DNA of 6,102 nt from an uncultured Parabacteroides sp. Its GTDB lineage: Bacteria; Bacteroidota; Bacteroidia; Bacteroidales; Tannerellaceae. Position numbers and translations under genes: made by a program. The notes under the pieces were generated by a model. It was not told the origin of the DNA and searched no databases. It saw only the letters and a program-made list of their open reading frames with translations. Shown here piece by piece: positions 1 to 6,053 of this stretch (position 1 is its first letter; every line of letters begins with the position of its first letter). The stretch is taken from positions 1 through 6,102 of the forward strand of contig CAMTPG010000172.1 of NCBI GenBank assembly GCA_947074335.1. The letters run 5' to 3'.

Positions 1-2
1 TC

Positions 3-344
3 GTCCATCAGCATGGATTTGCCTTTGGTAACGATTTTAACATTGTGCGCTTTAAATATTTCGTATACGATATTATTATGTTCGTCTGCATCTTTTGCCC
101 AGTGAACATGGATGCCGTTTGCCGTTGCATTTTTTTCGAATTCTTCCAGATAAACATCCAGATTAGAAAGTGTATGTTTCTTAATGTTCGAAATTTCGGC
201 GCGCATATGTTCCCATTCGGGAATGGCCTGTGCCACCTGATCACGACGCATGCGTGCGCCCCATAAACATTTATCATGGCTTGTCCAGTGCGCTTTATCG
301 GCAAGAAATTCAGCTCCTTTTTTTACTTGATTTACCTGTTTCAT
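3..344 (-). CDS. lutB: LutB, lactate utilisation iron-sulfur protein (N-terminal part, cut by window edge)
   Basis: This is an open frame of 114 codons starting at ATG 344-342 and running off the left edge. The protein begins MKQVNQVKKGAEFLADKAHW and reaches a KIVTKGKSMLMD segment, which matches the beginning of the LUD domain in LutB/YkgF proteins, where a similar KSK/GKSM stretch is conserved. Full LutB is usually about 460-480 residues, so roughly three quarters, including the C-terminal ferredoxin-like cysteines, lie outside the window. LutB works with LutA and LutC to oxidise L-lactate to pyruvate in the cytoplasm or at the membrane. The start is 2 nt after the lutA stop, which implies coupled translation. 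A GGAG lies at 355-358 inside the end of lutA, 10 nt before the ATG, one of the few SD-like sites here. Identity rests on the LUD-like start and the position directly after lutA. Confidence 0.88.
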   Translation of the reverse strand, partial: MKQVNQVKKGAEFLADKAHWTSHDKCLWGARMRRDQVAQAIPEWEHMRAEISNIKKHTLSNLDVYLEEFEKNATANGIHVHWAKDADEHNNIVYEIFKAHNVKIVTKGKSMLMD

Positions 345-346
345 AA

Positions 347-1087
347 TTATACATCTCCATTAAGAATTTCAGAAATATAATAGGCCTTCAGATTTATACC
401 AAACTTATCGGCAATGGATTGTTGGTGTAACAAACAGGAGAAATCGGCAGAAACAACATACATCGCACTCTGTCGTTCATAATCACGCACTTTATCCAGT
501 CCCATTTGTCCGGATGTATCCACATCCCAAATGGCAAAAGTGCCGCCAAAACCACAACATTCGTCTTTGCGTTCGGCGTAAACCACTTCGAGACCGTCTA
601 CCATTTTAAGCAGATCTTCCGTTTTCGAATAATCGTGAGTCATAAGCTCTGTAGGCCGGGCATGATGCAGATAACGCAATGAATGACAGCCGTTATGTAA
701 AGCCACACGGTGCGGGAATCGTGCCCACGGAAAACCGTCTACTTTCAGCACGTCATGCAAAAATTCAACGACATCATACACAGATTCACGGATTTTAGTT
801 ACTTCGGGTGTTTGTTCAATCGCATCAAAATGATCGCGGAACTGATCGGTACAAATGCCCGACGGCATAACGATATGATCGTAATCCTGTAACAGAGGAA
901 TCAGCTTTTCTTCAAGCTTACAGGCTTTGTCCTGATAACCCATATCAGTCATCGGGAGCGCACAACAAGTCGCCTTTTCGATAAATTCCACATCCGGAAC
1001 GAATCGTTGCAACAGATTGTAGGTCGATTTTGCTACATGAGGCGCCAGGGCATCAATGTAACAGGGAACAAAATAGCCTAATTTCAT
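347..1087 (-). CDS. lutA: LutA, (Fe-S)-binding subunit of the L-lactate dehydrogenase complex (LutA/YkgE/LldE family)
   Basis: The protein has 246 residues, close to the usual 238-250. It carries two cysteine-rich CCG domains. The first has Cys9, Cys41-Cys42 and Cys79 (in PSGIC). The second has Cys134 (HNGCHSLR), Cys177-Cys178 in the diagnostic ECCGFGGTF, and Cys218 in SADFSCLLHQ. In characterised LutABC/LldEFG systems this protein joins LutB and LutC to convert L-lactate to pyruvate, and the cysteine clusters are thought to bind Fe-S centres for electron transfer. The second half fits the family closely. The first half is divergent: CCALP replaces the usual CCGQP, and PSGIC replaces PSGSC. 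The gene starts 49 nt after the TauE/SafE gene with no clear SD and ends 2 nt before lutB, so it sits in the same transcript as lutB. There is no frameshift or missing end. Confidence 0.93.
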   Translation of the reverse strand: MKLGYFVPCYIDALAPHVAKSTYNLLQRFVPDVEFIEKATCCALPMTDMGYQDKACKLEEKLIPLLQDYDHIVMPSGICTDQFRDHFDAIEQTPEVTKIRESVYDVVEFLHDVLKVDGFPWARFPHRVALHNGCHSLRYLHHARPTELMTHDYSKTEDLLKMVDGLEVVYAERKDECCGFGGTFAIWDVDTSGQMGLDKVRDYERQSAMYVVSADFSCLLHQQSIADKFGINLKAYYISEILNGDV

Positions 1088-1136
1088 ATCTATTGGTTGT
1101 TATGGAGGCAGAATGGTTTATCCGCCCGTTATTATT

Positions 1137-1937
1137 TTATATATGAATTACTTTAAACAAACAAACATAAATAGCACAAACGGCCAAAACAATCAGCATT
1201 ACGGTACGAATAATCCGTTCGCTGAGTTTCATTACCACTTTTGCACCCAGCCATCCGCCGAAAAATCCGCCGCAGCCCGTAATCACACCGTCAATAAACG
1301 AAACCTGGTGATGCAGCGCAAATATGGTCATCGAAACCGGGACCATCAACAAACTCAGAAAAATGCGGATGGCATCGGCACTTACCGTATCGGTTTTTAG
1401 TCGCCAGCTGATCGCCATAAACCAAAGCAGTGCAGCTCCGGCCTGAATAAATCCGGCATATAATCCGATGATGAAGAAAATAATCAATGTCACTACATTG
1501 ATTCGTTTTGAAAAATCGGGCAATTCGGGTGCTCCGTCTTTATCTATTTCGACTGTCTTATTTGTTGTTTTCCGAAACATAACATAGAAAAACATCAAAA
1601 TCAGCATGCCCAAAATCATAAAATTCAATACCACGGAACTGATATGCGATGCAAATAAAGCCCCGATAATATTCCCGATCATGGTTGGCACAGCCAGAAT
1701 CCAGGCTGTTTTAAACTGTAATCGTTTTTTCTTTGCAAATTTGTAGGTGGCCGAGATATCCTGCATAAAAACAGAAACACGATTGGTTCCGTTTGCTATA
1801 TTTGTAGGAAGATCAACGCCCATCAGAACAGGCAAAGTAATCAGCGATCCACCGCCGGCCATAACATTGATAAATCCTGCGCCGGCTCCTCCGACAATCA
1901 GAAAAAGATAACGCCAAATATCGTGAAATGCCTCCAT
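1137..1937 (-). CDS. TauE/SafE (TSUP) family membrane transporter, substrate unknown
   Basis: The 266-residue protein is very hydrophobic, with about eight likely membrane segments and a charged cytoplasmic-type loop near residues 121-146. The N-terminal half carries GGAGAGFINVMAGGGSL (residues 16-31), the glycine-rich signature of PF01925. The duplicated second half has a weaker copy around residues 157-171 (IGLYAGFIQAGAALL). Known family members move sulfite, sulfoacetate, sulfolactate or related anions, mostly outward, and many are uncharacterised. Here it lies 49 nt upstream of lutA and reads in the same direction, so a role in moving lactate, a lactate analogue or another organic anion is a reasonable inference, but the sequence does not show the substrate. 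An AAGGTAAG lies just upstream of the ATG as a weak ribosome site. The gene is preceded by a 388-bp hairpin-rich gap, so it may have its own promoter. Confidence 0.88.
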   Translation of the reverse strand: MEAFHDIWRYLFLIVGGAGAGFINVMAGGGSLITLPVLMGVDLPTNIANGTNRVSVFMQDISATYKFAKKKRLQFKTAWILAVPTMIGNIIGALFASHISSVVLNFMILGMLILMFFYVMFRKTTNKTVEIDKDGAPELPDFSKRINVVTLIIFFIIGLYAGFIQAGAALLWFMAISWRLKTDTVSADAIRIFLSLLMVPVSMTIFALHHQVSFIDGVITGCGGFFGGWLGAKVVMKLSERIIRTVMLIVLAVCAIYVCLFKVIHI

Positions 1938-1959
1938 TTTTTCTTACCTTTTATTTAGA

Positions 1960-2026
1960 GTAACATCTCGAAAAAAGCTTTTGTTTATTCTTCTTAAAAA
2001 AGGAATAGAAAGCTTTAACGATGTTA
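1960..2026. repeat. Imperfect inverted repeat upstream of the TauE/SafE gene
   Basis: The outer arms TAACATC (1961-1967) and GATGTTA (2020-2026) are complementary. Inside them both sides contain AAGCTTT (around 1975-1981 and 2010-2016), and an inner ATTCTT/AAGGAAT pairing closes the middle, with a few mismatches and bulges. The structure would lie in the 5' leader of a transcript entering the TauE/SafE gene, starting about 20 nt before the ATG, so it could affect translation or be part of a decayed mobile element. No function is established. Confidence 0.5.
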
Positions 2027-2105
2027 TTTCCGCTCTTGCCGGTTCTGTAATTTTGTCAGTCAATAAAATCGGTATAAATAATGCATAACAAGGCATTTTA
2101 AATTT

Positions 2106-2158
2106 CATCGCCATCCGATTTTTTTTCATCACCATGAAAATGAAATTGGATGGCGATG
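2106..2158. repeat. Long, nearly perfect hairpin with a four-base loop
   Basis: The outer stem is an 11-bp perfect match, CATCGCCATCC (2106-2116) with GGATGGCGATG (2148-2158). It continues inward through GATTTT/AAATT-type pairs with one or two wobble-type mismatches and a single bulge, and ends in a perfect 7-bp stem TTTTCAT (2123-2129) with ATGAAAA (2134-2140) around the loop CACC (2130-2133). This gives about 24 paired positions in 53 nt, unusually long for a bacterial terminator. Reading on the plus strand it is followed by TGTGGTTTTTG; on the minus strand, the direction of the genes, no T-run follows. Confidence 0.75.
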
Positions 2159-2181
2159 TGGTTTTTGCCGCTATTATTCAC

Positions 2182-2189
2182 AGCTGATA
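2182..2189. repeat. Left copy of 8-bp direct repeat (candidate target-site duplication)
   Basis: AGCTGATA at 2182-2189 is repeated exactly at 2303-2310. The two copies abut the outer ends of the 113-bp double-hairpin unit, as expected for a duplication made at insertion. Confidence 0.6.
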
Positions 2190-2302
2190 AATTAGAAGAC
2201 AATATTGCTGACAGAATGACAGTGTTGTTGTCTTCTAATTAATCAAAGCAATAAAAGAGGAGAAAATTACTGATTTTATTCTATCCTTTTATTGCTCTGA
2301 TT
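2190..2302. mobile_element. Candidate MITE-like element made of two adjoining hairpins, 113 bp
   Basis: Two stem-loops lie back to back. The first pairs AATTAGAAGACAA (2190-2202) with TTGTCTTCTAATT (2228-2240), 13 bp perfect. The second pairs AATCAAAGCAATAAAAG (2241-2257) with CTTTTATTGCTCTGATT (2286-2302), 17 bp with one mismatch. The unit is flanked on both sides by AGCTGATA, an exact 8-bp direct repeat at its very edges. The two outer ends read inward as AATTAGAAGACAAT and AATCAGAGCAAT, so they are also weak terminal inverted repeats of each other. It has no room for a transposase. The pattern fits a non-autonomous insertion just after the SatP gene. The parent transposase family cannot be named, since 8-bp duplications occur in several IS families. 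The alternative is a chance direct repeat beside two regulatory hairpins. Confidence 0.5.
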
Positions 2303-2310
2303 AGCTGATA
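2303..2310. repeat. Right copy of 8-bp direct repeat (candidate target-site duplication)
   Basis: This is the second exact copy of AGCTGATA. It starts at the base after the second hairpin ends and lies 15 nt beyond the stop codon of the SatP gene in transcription order. Confidence 0.6.
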
Positions 2311-2325
2311 TTATACATTAAGAAA

Positions 2326-2877
2326 TCATTCTTTTTTTAAACAGAAATCAAGATATCCCTGGAAGCCCAGTATAATGGCCATCAAAGCACTGATTATACC
2401 GAAGCAGGCTCCTAAATCGCTCAATGCAGCAGATCCGATCCAGGCTCCGAGCATATTAAAGAAAAGCAATAAATCTACAAATATCAAAGTCCAGAAAAGT
2501 AAGGTTTTCCCTTTTGCTCCCCAGGTCAGCATGATACAGAATAAAGTCCAGGCCGCAAAATAGGCACCCATGGCGCCGCCGCCGGCCGGATGACTAATAC
2601 CCAGTGCACCCATCAGTCCTTCGAAACCGGCAATCATCCAGAATAAACCGAAAAAGCCGAAAGTAACCAGACCGGCCAGATTATTGCGGCGTGCACACAA
2701 CATACCGGTAACAAACTGTGCCACACCCCCTAAAAATATACCATTGTTAATTAACATACTGCTTTCGCCAAAAGCCCCCAGGGCCGAAATATTGCCTAAA
2801 AGGGTTGCAAAAGCAAAACCCCATAAGCCAAAGGTGCTGGGATCCATTACTTTTTGATTAGAAATTTGTTCAGCCAT
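2326..2877 (-). CDS. satP: SatP/YaaH-like acetate (monocarboxylate) transporter, GPR1/FUN34/YaaH family
   Basis: The 183-residue protein has six probable membrane helices, the standard size of bacterial SatP. The N-terminal signature appears as DPSTFGLWGF at residues 12-21, corresponding to the family NPAPLGL motif with substitutions. GGVAQFVTGM (50-59) and a downstream FFGLFW (75-80) match the second conserved block. Family members such as E. coli SatP take up acetate and succinate with protons as inner-membrane multimers. The gene starts 30 nt after the stop of the Dld-II-like dehydrogenase, on the same strand, so the two are probably co-transcribed. Import of lactate or handling of acetate made from lactate is inferred from this position. 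There is no SD before the ATG. The exact substrate cannot be read from sequence, and the symbol reflects family rather than proven function. Confidence 0.88.
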   Translation of the reverse strand: MAEQISNQKVMDPSTFGLWGFAFATLLGNISALGAFGESSMLINNGIFLGGVAQFVTGMLCARRNNLAGLVTFGFFGLFWMIAGFEGLMGALGISHPAGGGAMGAYFAAWTLFCIMLTWGAKGKTLLFWTLIFVDLLLFFNMLGAWIGSAALSDLGACFGIISALMAIILGFQGYLDFCLKKE

Positions 2878-2907
2878 AATGTATACTATTTAATGATTCA
2901 TGAAATT

Positions 2908-5760
2908 TTATTTTACGGCGTCCCAAACCAGAAAAGCCAAAGGTTCAAACGGATGAGATAAATTATTTTCGAGATTGATCTCACAGGTTCTGGCCAGCGA
3001 GTATCGCCCGTCAAATTGCTGACCAGCCAGCTCTATCCGTTCATATTTAGTTGCGGTTTCGCCCAGTTCGGGATACAGAAAACTCCGGTCGCCCGATGCT
3101 CCGCAACAACCCCAGTATTCCGGAATTACCACTTTGTTGGCACAGGCTTCGGCCACCTTTTTCATTTTAGGCGTTAATCCCATCTCTTCGCAGGCACAGG
3201 TAGGATGAAGCAATACACGCTCTTTTTTATTTTTAATAGTAAGCTTCGGTAAAACCACATCACAAAGCCATTCGGTTACATCGATAATTTTTATTTGTTT
3301 ATAATGATCCACATTTTCGGCAGTAAGTTTGGTATCTCCCTCTTCGTTAATCAGATGATTTACCATCGTATGTGTACAGGATGTGGTATCACAAATGATC
3401 GGGATTTTGCCGCCGGCCGACCAGATCCAGAAATGTTCTATCACTTTATTGGCCATGATGCGCTCGCCTTCGAAATCGCCTTTATGCTGCCAGATTTGCG
3501 AACAGCATAAACCCTGTGCATCTTCGGGAAGCGTCATACATATGCCGGCTTTTCGCGCCAGCAGAATCATTATATCCATTAAACTTTCCGATTTCGGATC
3601 TTTAGGTCCGAAAATACGCGTTACACAGGCCGGGAAATAGATATATTCCGGATTTTGCGCCGTGATTGGTTTGAAGCGTGGCGGTTTTGTGAAATTATCC
3701 GACCAGTGAGGCACCTGTCCGGTAAAATCGTGAGCCAGTGATAAGGCCCATTCCAGCGGACGTGAAGTGATATAATGGCTGGAATCGATAGCCAGTTTCA
3801 AGGTGTTGGTTATCAGTTTTTCGGTTCCTTTAAAATCGTTGGCGGCGCGTGTCAGTGTGCTGCGCATGGCATCCGGCAAGGTTTGGAAACGAATCTCGTC
3901 GGTCAGATCGGCAACATTGATTTGCATCGGACAAAGTTCACGGCACATACCGTCGGCAGCACAGGTATCGCGACCCGGATAAACATATTCTTTCTCTAAT
4001 TTTGCCGAGAGCGGTGTGCCTTTTGTTGCTTTGATTACACGACGAGCCTGAATACGATGTCTCGGTGTGAACGAAAGATAACGCGACGGACAAACATGCT
4101 CGCAGAAACCGCATTCAATGCATTTATCGGCTTTCTGATAATGGAAATCTTCGCCAAAGAGTGTCATTTCTTTAACATTTTCCAAATGCGATCTTGGATT
4201 ACTGCTGATTATTACATCCGGATTTAACCGGTTTTCGGGATCCAGTAACGTCTTAACATCACGCATCAGTGCATAAATTTCCGGTCCCCATTCGCGTTCT
4301 ACAAAAGGAGCAACTGCACGCCCCGTGCCATGTTCGCCTTTCAGTGAGCCATTGAGCGAAAGCACCAGACTGACAAACTCTTCCATGAAATTACCAAAAT
4401 GCTCAATATGTTGCGCATCCTGCATGCCCGAAGTAACCAGCGGATGCAAATCGCCGTCGCGTGCATGTCCGAATATCGATCCTTTATAATTGTATTTACC
4501 AAACAGATTCTGAATACCGCTCACCAAATCATAAAGATGATCAACAGGCGCAACCACATCTTCCAGAATCACTGTATCGCCCGGAATGCGTGCTCCGGCA
4601 ACACAGGGAAAAATGCCGTCGCGTATTTTCCAGAATTTTGCGCGATCTTCGACAGTGCGTGTAAACGGATCCATCATAAACATACCATCGAGCTTTTTAA
4701 TCATATCGCTGTTACTGCCGATTATATCGTTGAGCTCTTCCTGCGTATTGGCTCCGAAATCTACCAGTAATGCCGTAGAATTGAGTGGTAAACCGGCCAG
4801 TTCGGGCAACGCCATCGGATTACCTACCACACTTTGCAGGGAAGCAAAATCCATCATTTCTACCGAAAGTGCCGGTGTTGAAGCCAGCGACGGAACGGCT
4901 GCCGCAGCAAGCGTTACATCTTTGAAGTAGAACATGGAGCTGGTATAGTAATTGTAAAGCGGCAGTGTATTTTGTTCGGCAGAAACAATAAATGCCAGTG
5001 TGCCTTCCGAACCAATCAGCAGATGCGCCAGAATATCCATCGGATTATCATAATCCACAAACGAATTCATGCCGTATCCCGTTACATTCTTTATCTTGTA
5101 TTTTTCTACAATGCGCTGTTTGATTTCAGGGTTATTGATAATCTTATTTCTGATCTCCATTAATCCGCGGCAGATCTCTTTTTCATCCTGTTCAAAGCGT
5201 TTCCGGTCATTAATATTGTCAGAAACATAATGATGCCCATTAGCCAGTACAAACTCTATCGCCGTAATCATCTGATAAGAGTTAAACCGTGTACCCGCCT
5301 GCATGCCACTACTGTTATTAGCCAGAATTCCGCCCATCATAGCGGCACGATGTGAAGCCGGGTCCGGCCCTAAACGATATTTATAACTTTCCAGAATTTG
5401 ATTTACCTGCTGGCAGGTTAAACCCGGTTCGAACCAGATGCGTTGTCCGCGGTCGCGTATTTCGAAACCTTTCCATGCCGTACGCAAATCACAGATAATG
5501 CCATCGCCAACCGATTGTCCTGATAGTGATGTGCCACCGGATCTGAAAGTAACATGCTGATTGTGTTTCGGCAATAATTTAATCAGATCAATTACCTGAT
5601 CTACTGATTCGGGTTGAACTACAACTTGCGGCGAAAGATTAAAATAAGATGCATCTCTGCTAAATATTTCGCGTTGCAACTCATCCGATTTAATTTGATG
5701 TTTCCTGAAAATCTTGTTTAAATCATCTACAAGAGCTTCATTTAATGTAGTTAATTCCAT
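2908..5760 (-). CDS. dld-II: Dld-II-type FAD/Fe-S D-lactate dehydrogenase (GlcD-GlpC-like fusion)
   Basis: The 950-residue protein has three parts. An FAD-binding PCMH domain spans about 44-260, with RSGGTSLSGQ (73-82), GGILANNSSG (143-152) and IGSEGTLAF (249-257). A FAD-oxidase C-terminal domain spans about 260-520, with GHARDGDLHP (431-440), GEHGTGR (475-481) and LDPENRLNPD (506-515). A ferredoxin and CCG region follows: C547xxC550xxC553xxxC557P, C600xxD603xxC606xxxC610P, then cysteines at 712, 752-753, 790, 795, 855, 857 and 885-886. This layout and length match Shewanella Dld-II (about 934 residues), a respiratory D-lactate dehydrogenase passing electrons to the quinone pool. D-2-hydroxyglutarate and glycolate dehydrogenases share the architecture, so the substrate is inferred mainly from the lutAB neighbours. 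No signal peptide or membrane helix is evident. It is the first gene of the locus, followed by satP after 30 nt. The next in-frame features upstream are AT-rich and non-coding, which supports this ATG. Confidence 0.88.
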   Translation of the reverse strand: MELTTLNEALVDDLNKIFRKHQIKSDELQREIFSRDASYFNLSPQVVVQPESVDQVIDLIKLLPKHNQHVTFRSGGTSLSGQSVGDGIICDLRTAWKGFEIRDRGQRIWFEPGLTCQQVNQILESYKYRLGPDPASHRAAMMGGILANNSSGMQAGTRFNSYQMITAIEFVLANGHHYVSDNINDRKRFEQDEKEICRGLMEIRNKIINNPEIKQRIVEKYKIKNVTGYGMNSFVDYDNPMDILAHLLIGSEGTLAFIVSAEQNTLPLYNYYTSSMFYFKDVTLAAAAVPSLASTPALSVEMMDFASLQSVVGNPMALPELAGLPLNSTALLVDFGANTQEELNDIIGSNSDMIKKLDGMFMMDPFTRTVEDRAKFWKIRDGIFPCVAGARIPGDTVILEDVVAPVDHLYDLVSGIQNLFGKYNYKGSIFGHARDGDLHPLVTSGMQDAQHIEHFGNFMEEFVSLVLSLNGSLKGEHGTGRAVAPFVEREWGPEIYALMRDVKTLLDPENRLNPDVIISSNPRSHLENVKEMTLFGEDFHYQKADKCIECGFCEHVCPSRYLSFTPRHRIQARRVIKATKGTPLSAKLEKEYVYPGRDTCAADGMCRELCPMQINVADLTDEIRFQTLPDAMRSTLTRAANDFKGTEKLITNTLKLAIDSSHYITSRPLEWALSLAHDFTGQVPHWSDNFTKPPRFKPITAQNPEYIYFPACVTRIFGPKDPKSESLMDIMILLARKAGICMTLPEDAQGLCCSQIWQHKGDFEGERIMANKVIEHFWIWSAGGKIPIICDTTSCTHTMVNHLINEEGDTKLTAENVDHYKQIKIIDVTEWLCDVVLPKLTIKNKKERVLLHPTCACEEMGLTPKMKKVAEACANKVVIPEYWGCCGASGDRSFLYPELGETATKYERIELAGQQFDGRYSLARTCEINLENNLSHPFEPLAFLVWDAVK

Positions 5761-5991
5761 GTTTATAGCTATGTAATGGCAGAAAAAGATGAATAAATAT
5801 CTTATATATTACAAATAACTATGCCCAATTGTTCAATATAAATTAACATTTAGCAGTTTAAATCAATTTTCAGGTTGTTTTGCTTAAATAAAGTAATAAA
5901 GAAAAGAATCTTAAAAGCGGAGATTTTGCTACAAATCGTTTTTTCGATAGTTGAAGACGGAAATTTTGAATATAAGTATAAATAAAAATGC
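5761..5991 (-). promoter_or_regulatory. Upstream region of the lactate locus; likely promoter and leader
   Basis: This AT-rich stretch lies between the terminator of the upstream gene and the dehydrogenase start, so the promoter of the locus should be here. On the minus strand a TTGAAC (5836-5831) is followed after 19 nt by TAATAT (5811-5806), a loose -35/-10-like pair. The Bacteroidota TAnnTTTG box is not matched exactly, the closest text being TAGTTATTTG (5821-5812). A tiny ATCG-T6-CGAT stem sits at 5935-5948. No gene, tRNA or riboswitch fold is recognised. The promoter elements are guesses by eye; the regional assignment is firmer. Confidence 0.4.
5830..5848. promoter_or_regulatory. TGTT-N11-AACA dyad, candidate operator
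   Basis: TGTTCAATATAAATTAACA is a 19-bp interrupted palindrome (TGTT and AACA arms, partial symmetry inside) located 70-88 nt before the dehydrogenase ATG and overlapping the loose -35-like TTGAAC. The form resembles sites bound by dimeric helix-turn-helix regulators, for example of the Crp/Fnr superfamily, but AT-rich DNA yields such dyads by chance. Confidence 0.25.
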
Positions 5992-6035
5992 ATCATTCGG
6001 GATTTTCAGATTGAAACAATTTGATCCCGAATGAT
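5978..6035 (-). terminator. Probable intrinsic terminator of the upstream gene
   Basis: A perfect 12-bp stem pairs ATCATTCGGGAT (5992-6003) with ATCCCGAATGAT (6024-6035) around a 20-nt loop. On the minus strand it begins 18 nt after the stop codon at 6054-6056 and is followed by GCATTTTTATTTATAC, a T-rich tail. This fits Rho-independent termination of the gene entering from the right, and separates it from the lactate locus. The T-run is interrupted and begins two bases after the stem, so efficiency is uncertain. Confidence 0.65.
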
Positions 6036-6053
6036 TATGTTGTTTTATCAGTA

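Larger units (their letters stand above)
1938..2325. other. 388-bp intergenic region rich in inverted repeats
   Basis: No convincing gene is visible between the stop of the SatP gene and the start of the TauE/SafE gene. Reading from the SatP side, the stretch holds a 113-bp double-hairpin unit with flanking 8-bp repeats (2182-2310), a very long hairpin (2106-2158), a short AATGC/GCATT stem (2080-2097) and a longer imperfect dyad (1960-2026). It is AT-rich compared with the genes. A 63-codon minus-strand frame (1944-2135) crosses two of these palindromes and is probably not coding. None of the main stems is followed by a clear T-run on the minus strand, so classical intrinsic termination between the two genes is not evident. 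The palindromes could still attenuate transcription or protect the 3' end of the dld-satP message. Confidence 0.8.

Noticed and set aside
8..304. 98-codon minus-strand frame overlapping the left edge
   Set aside because: It is out of frame with the lutB reading frame, which starts at 344, follows lutA by 2 nt and gives a recognisable LUD-like sequence. This frame is its shadow.
1113..1400. 95-codon plus-strand frame antisense to the TauE/SafE gene
   Set aside because: It mirrors the C-terminal coding part of a well-supported membrane protein and has a low-complexity, polar composition with no family match.
1944..2135. 63-codon minus-strand frame between the TauE/SafE and SatP genes
   Set aside because: It starts inside the loop of the 2106-2158 hairpin, crosses the 1960-2026 dyad, shows no domain or convincing ribosome site, and has a Lys/Met-rich start typical of AT-rich non-coding DNA.
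2190..2302. Integron attC-like site
   Set aside because: Paired imperfect palindromes suggested this, but the conserved GTTRRRY and RYYYAAC core boxes are absent and there are no cassettes or integrase.
2240..2303. Intrinsic terminator for the dld-satP transcript
   Set aside because: The stem is well placed 23 nt after the SatP stop, but in the transcription direction it runs straight into the next hairpin with no T-run, so classical termination is not supported.
3295..5163. Several plus-strand frames of 62-123 codons opposite the dehydrogenase gene
   Set aside because: All lie antisense within one continuous 950-codon gene with clear domains, and none shows a recognisable protein feature.
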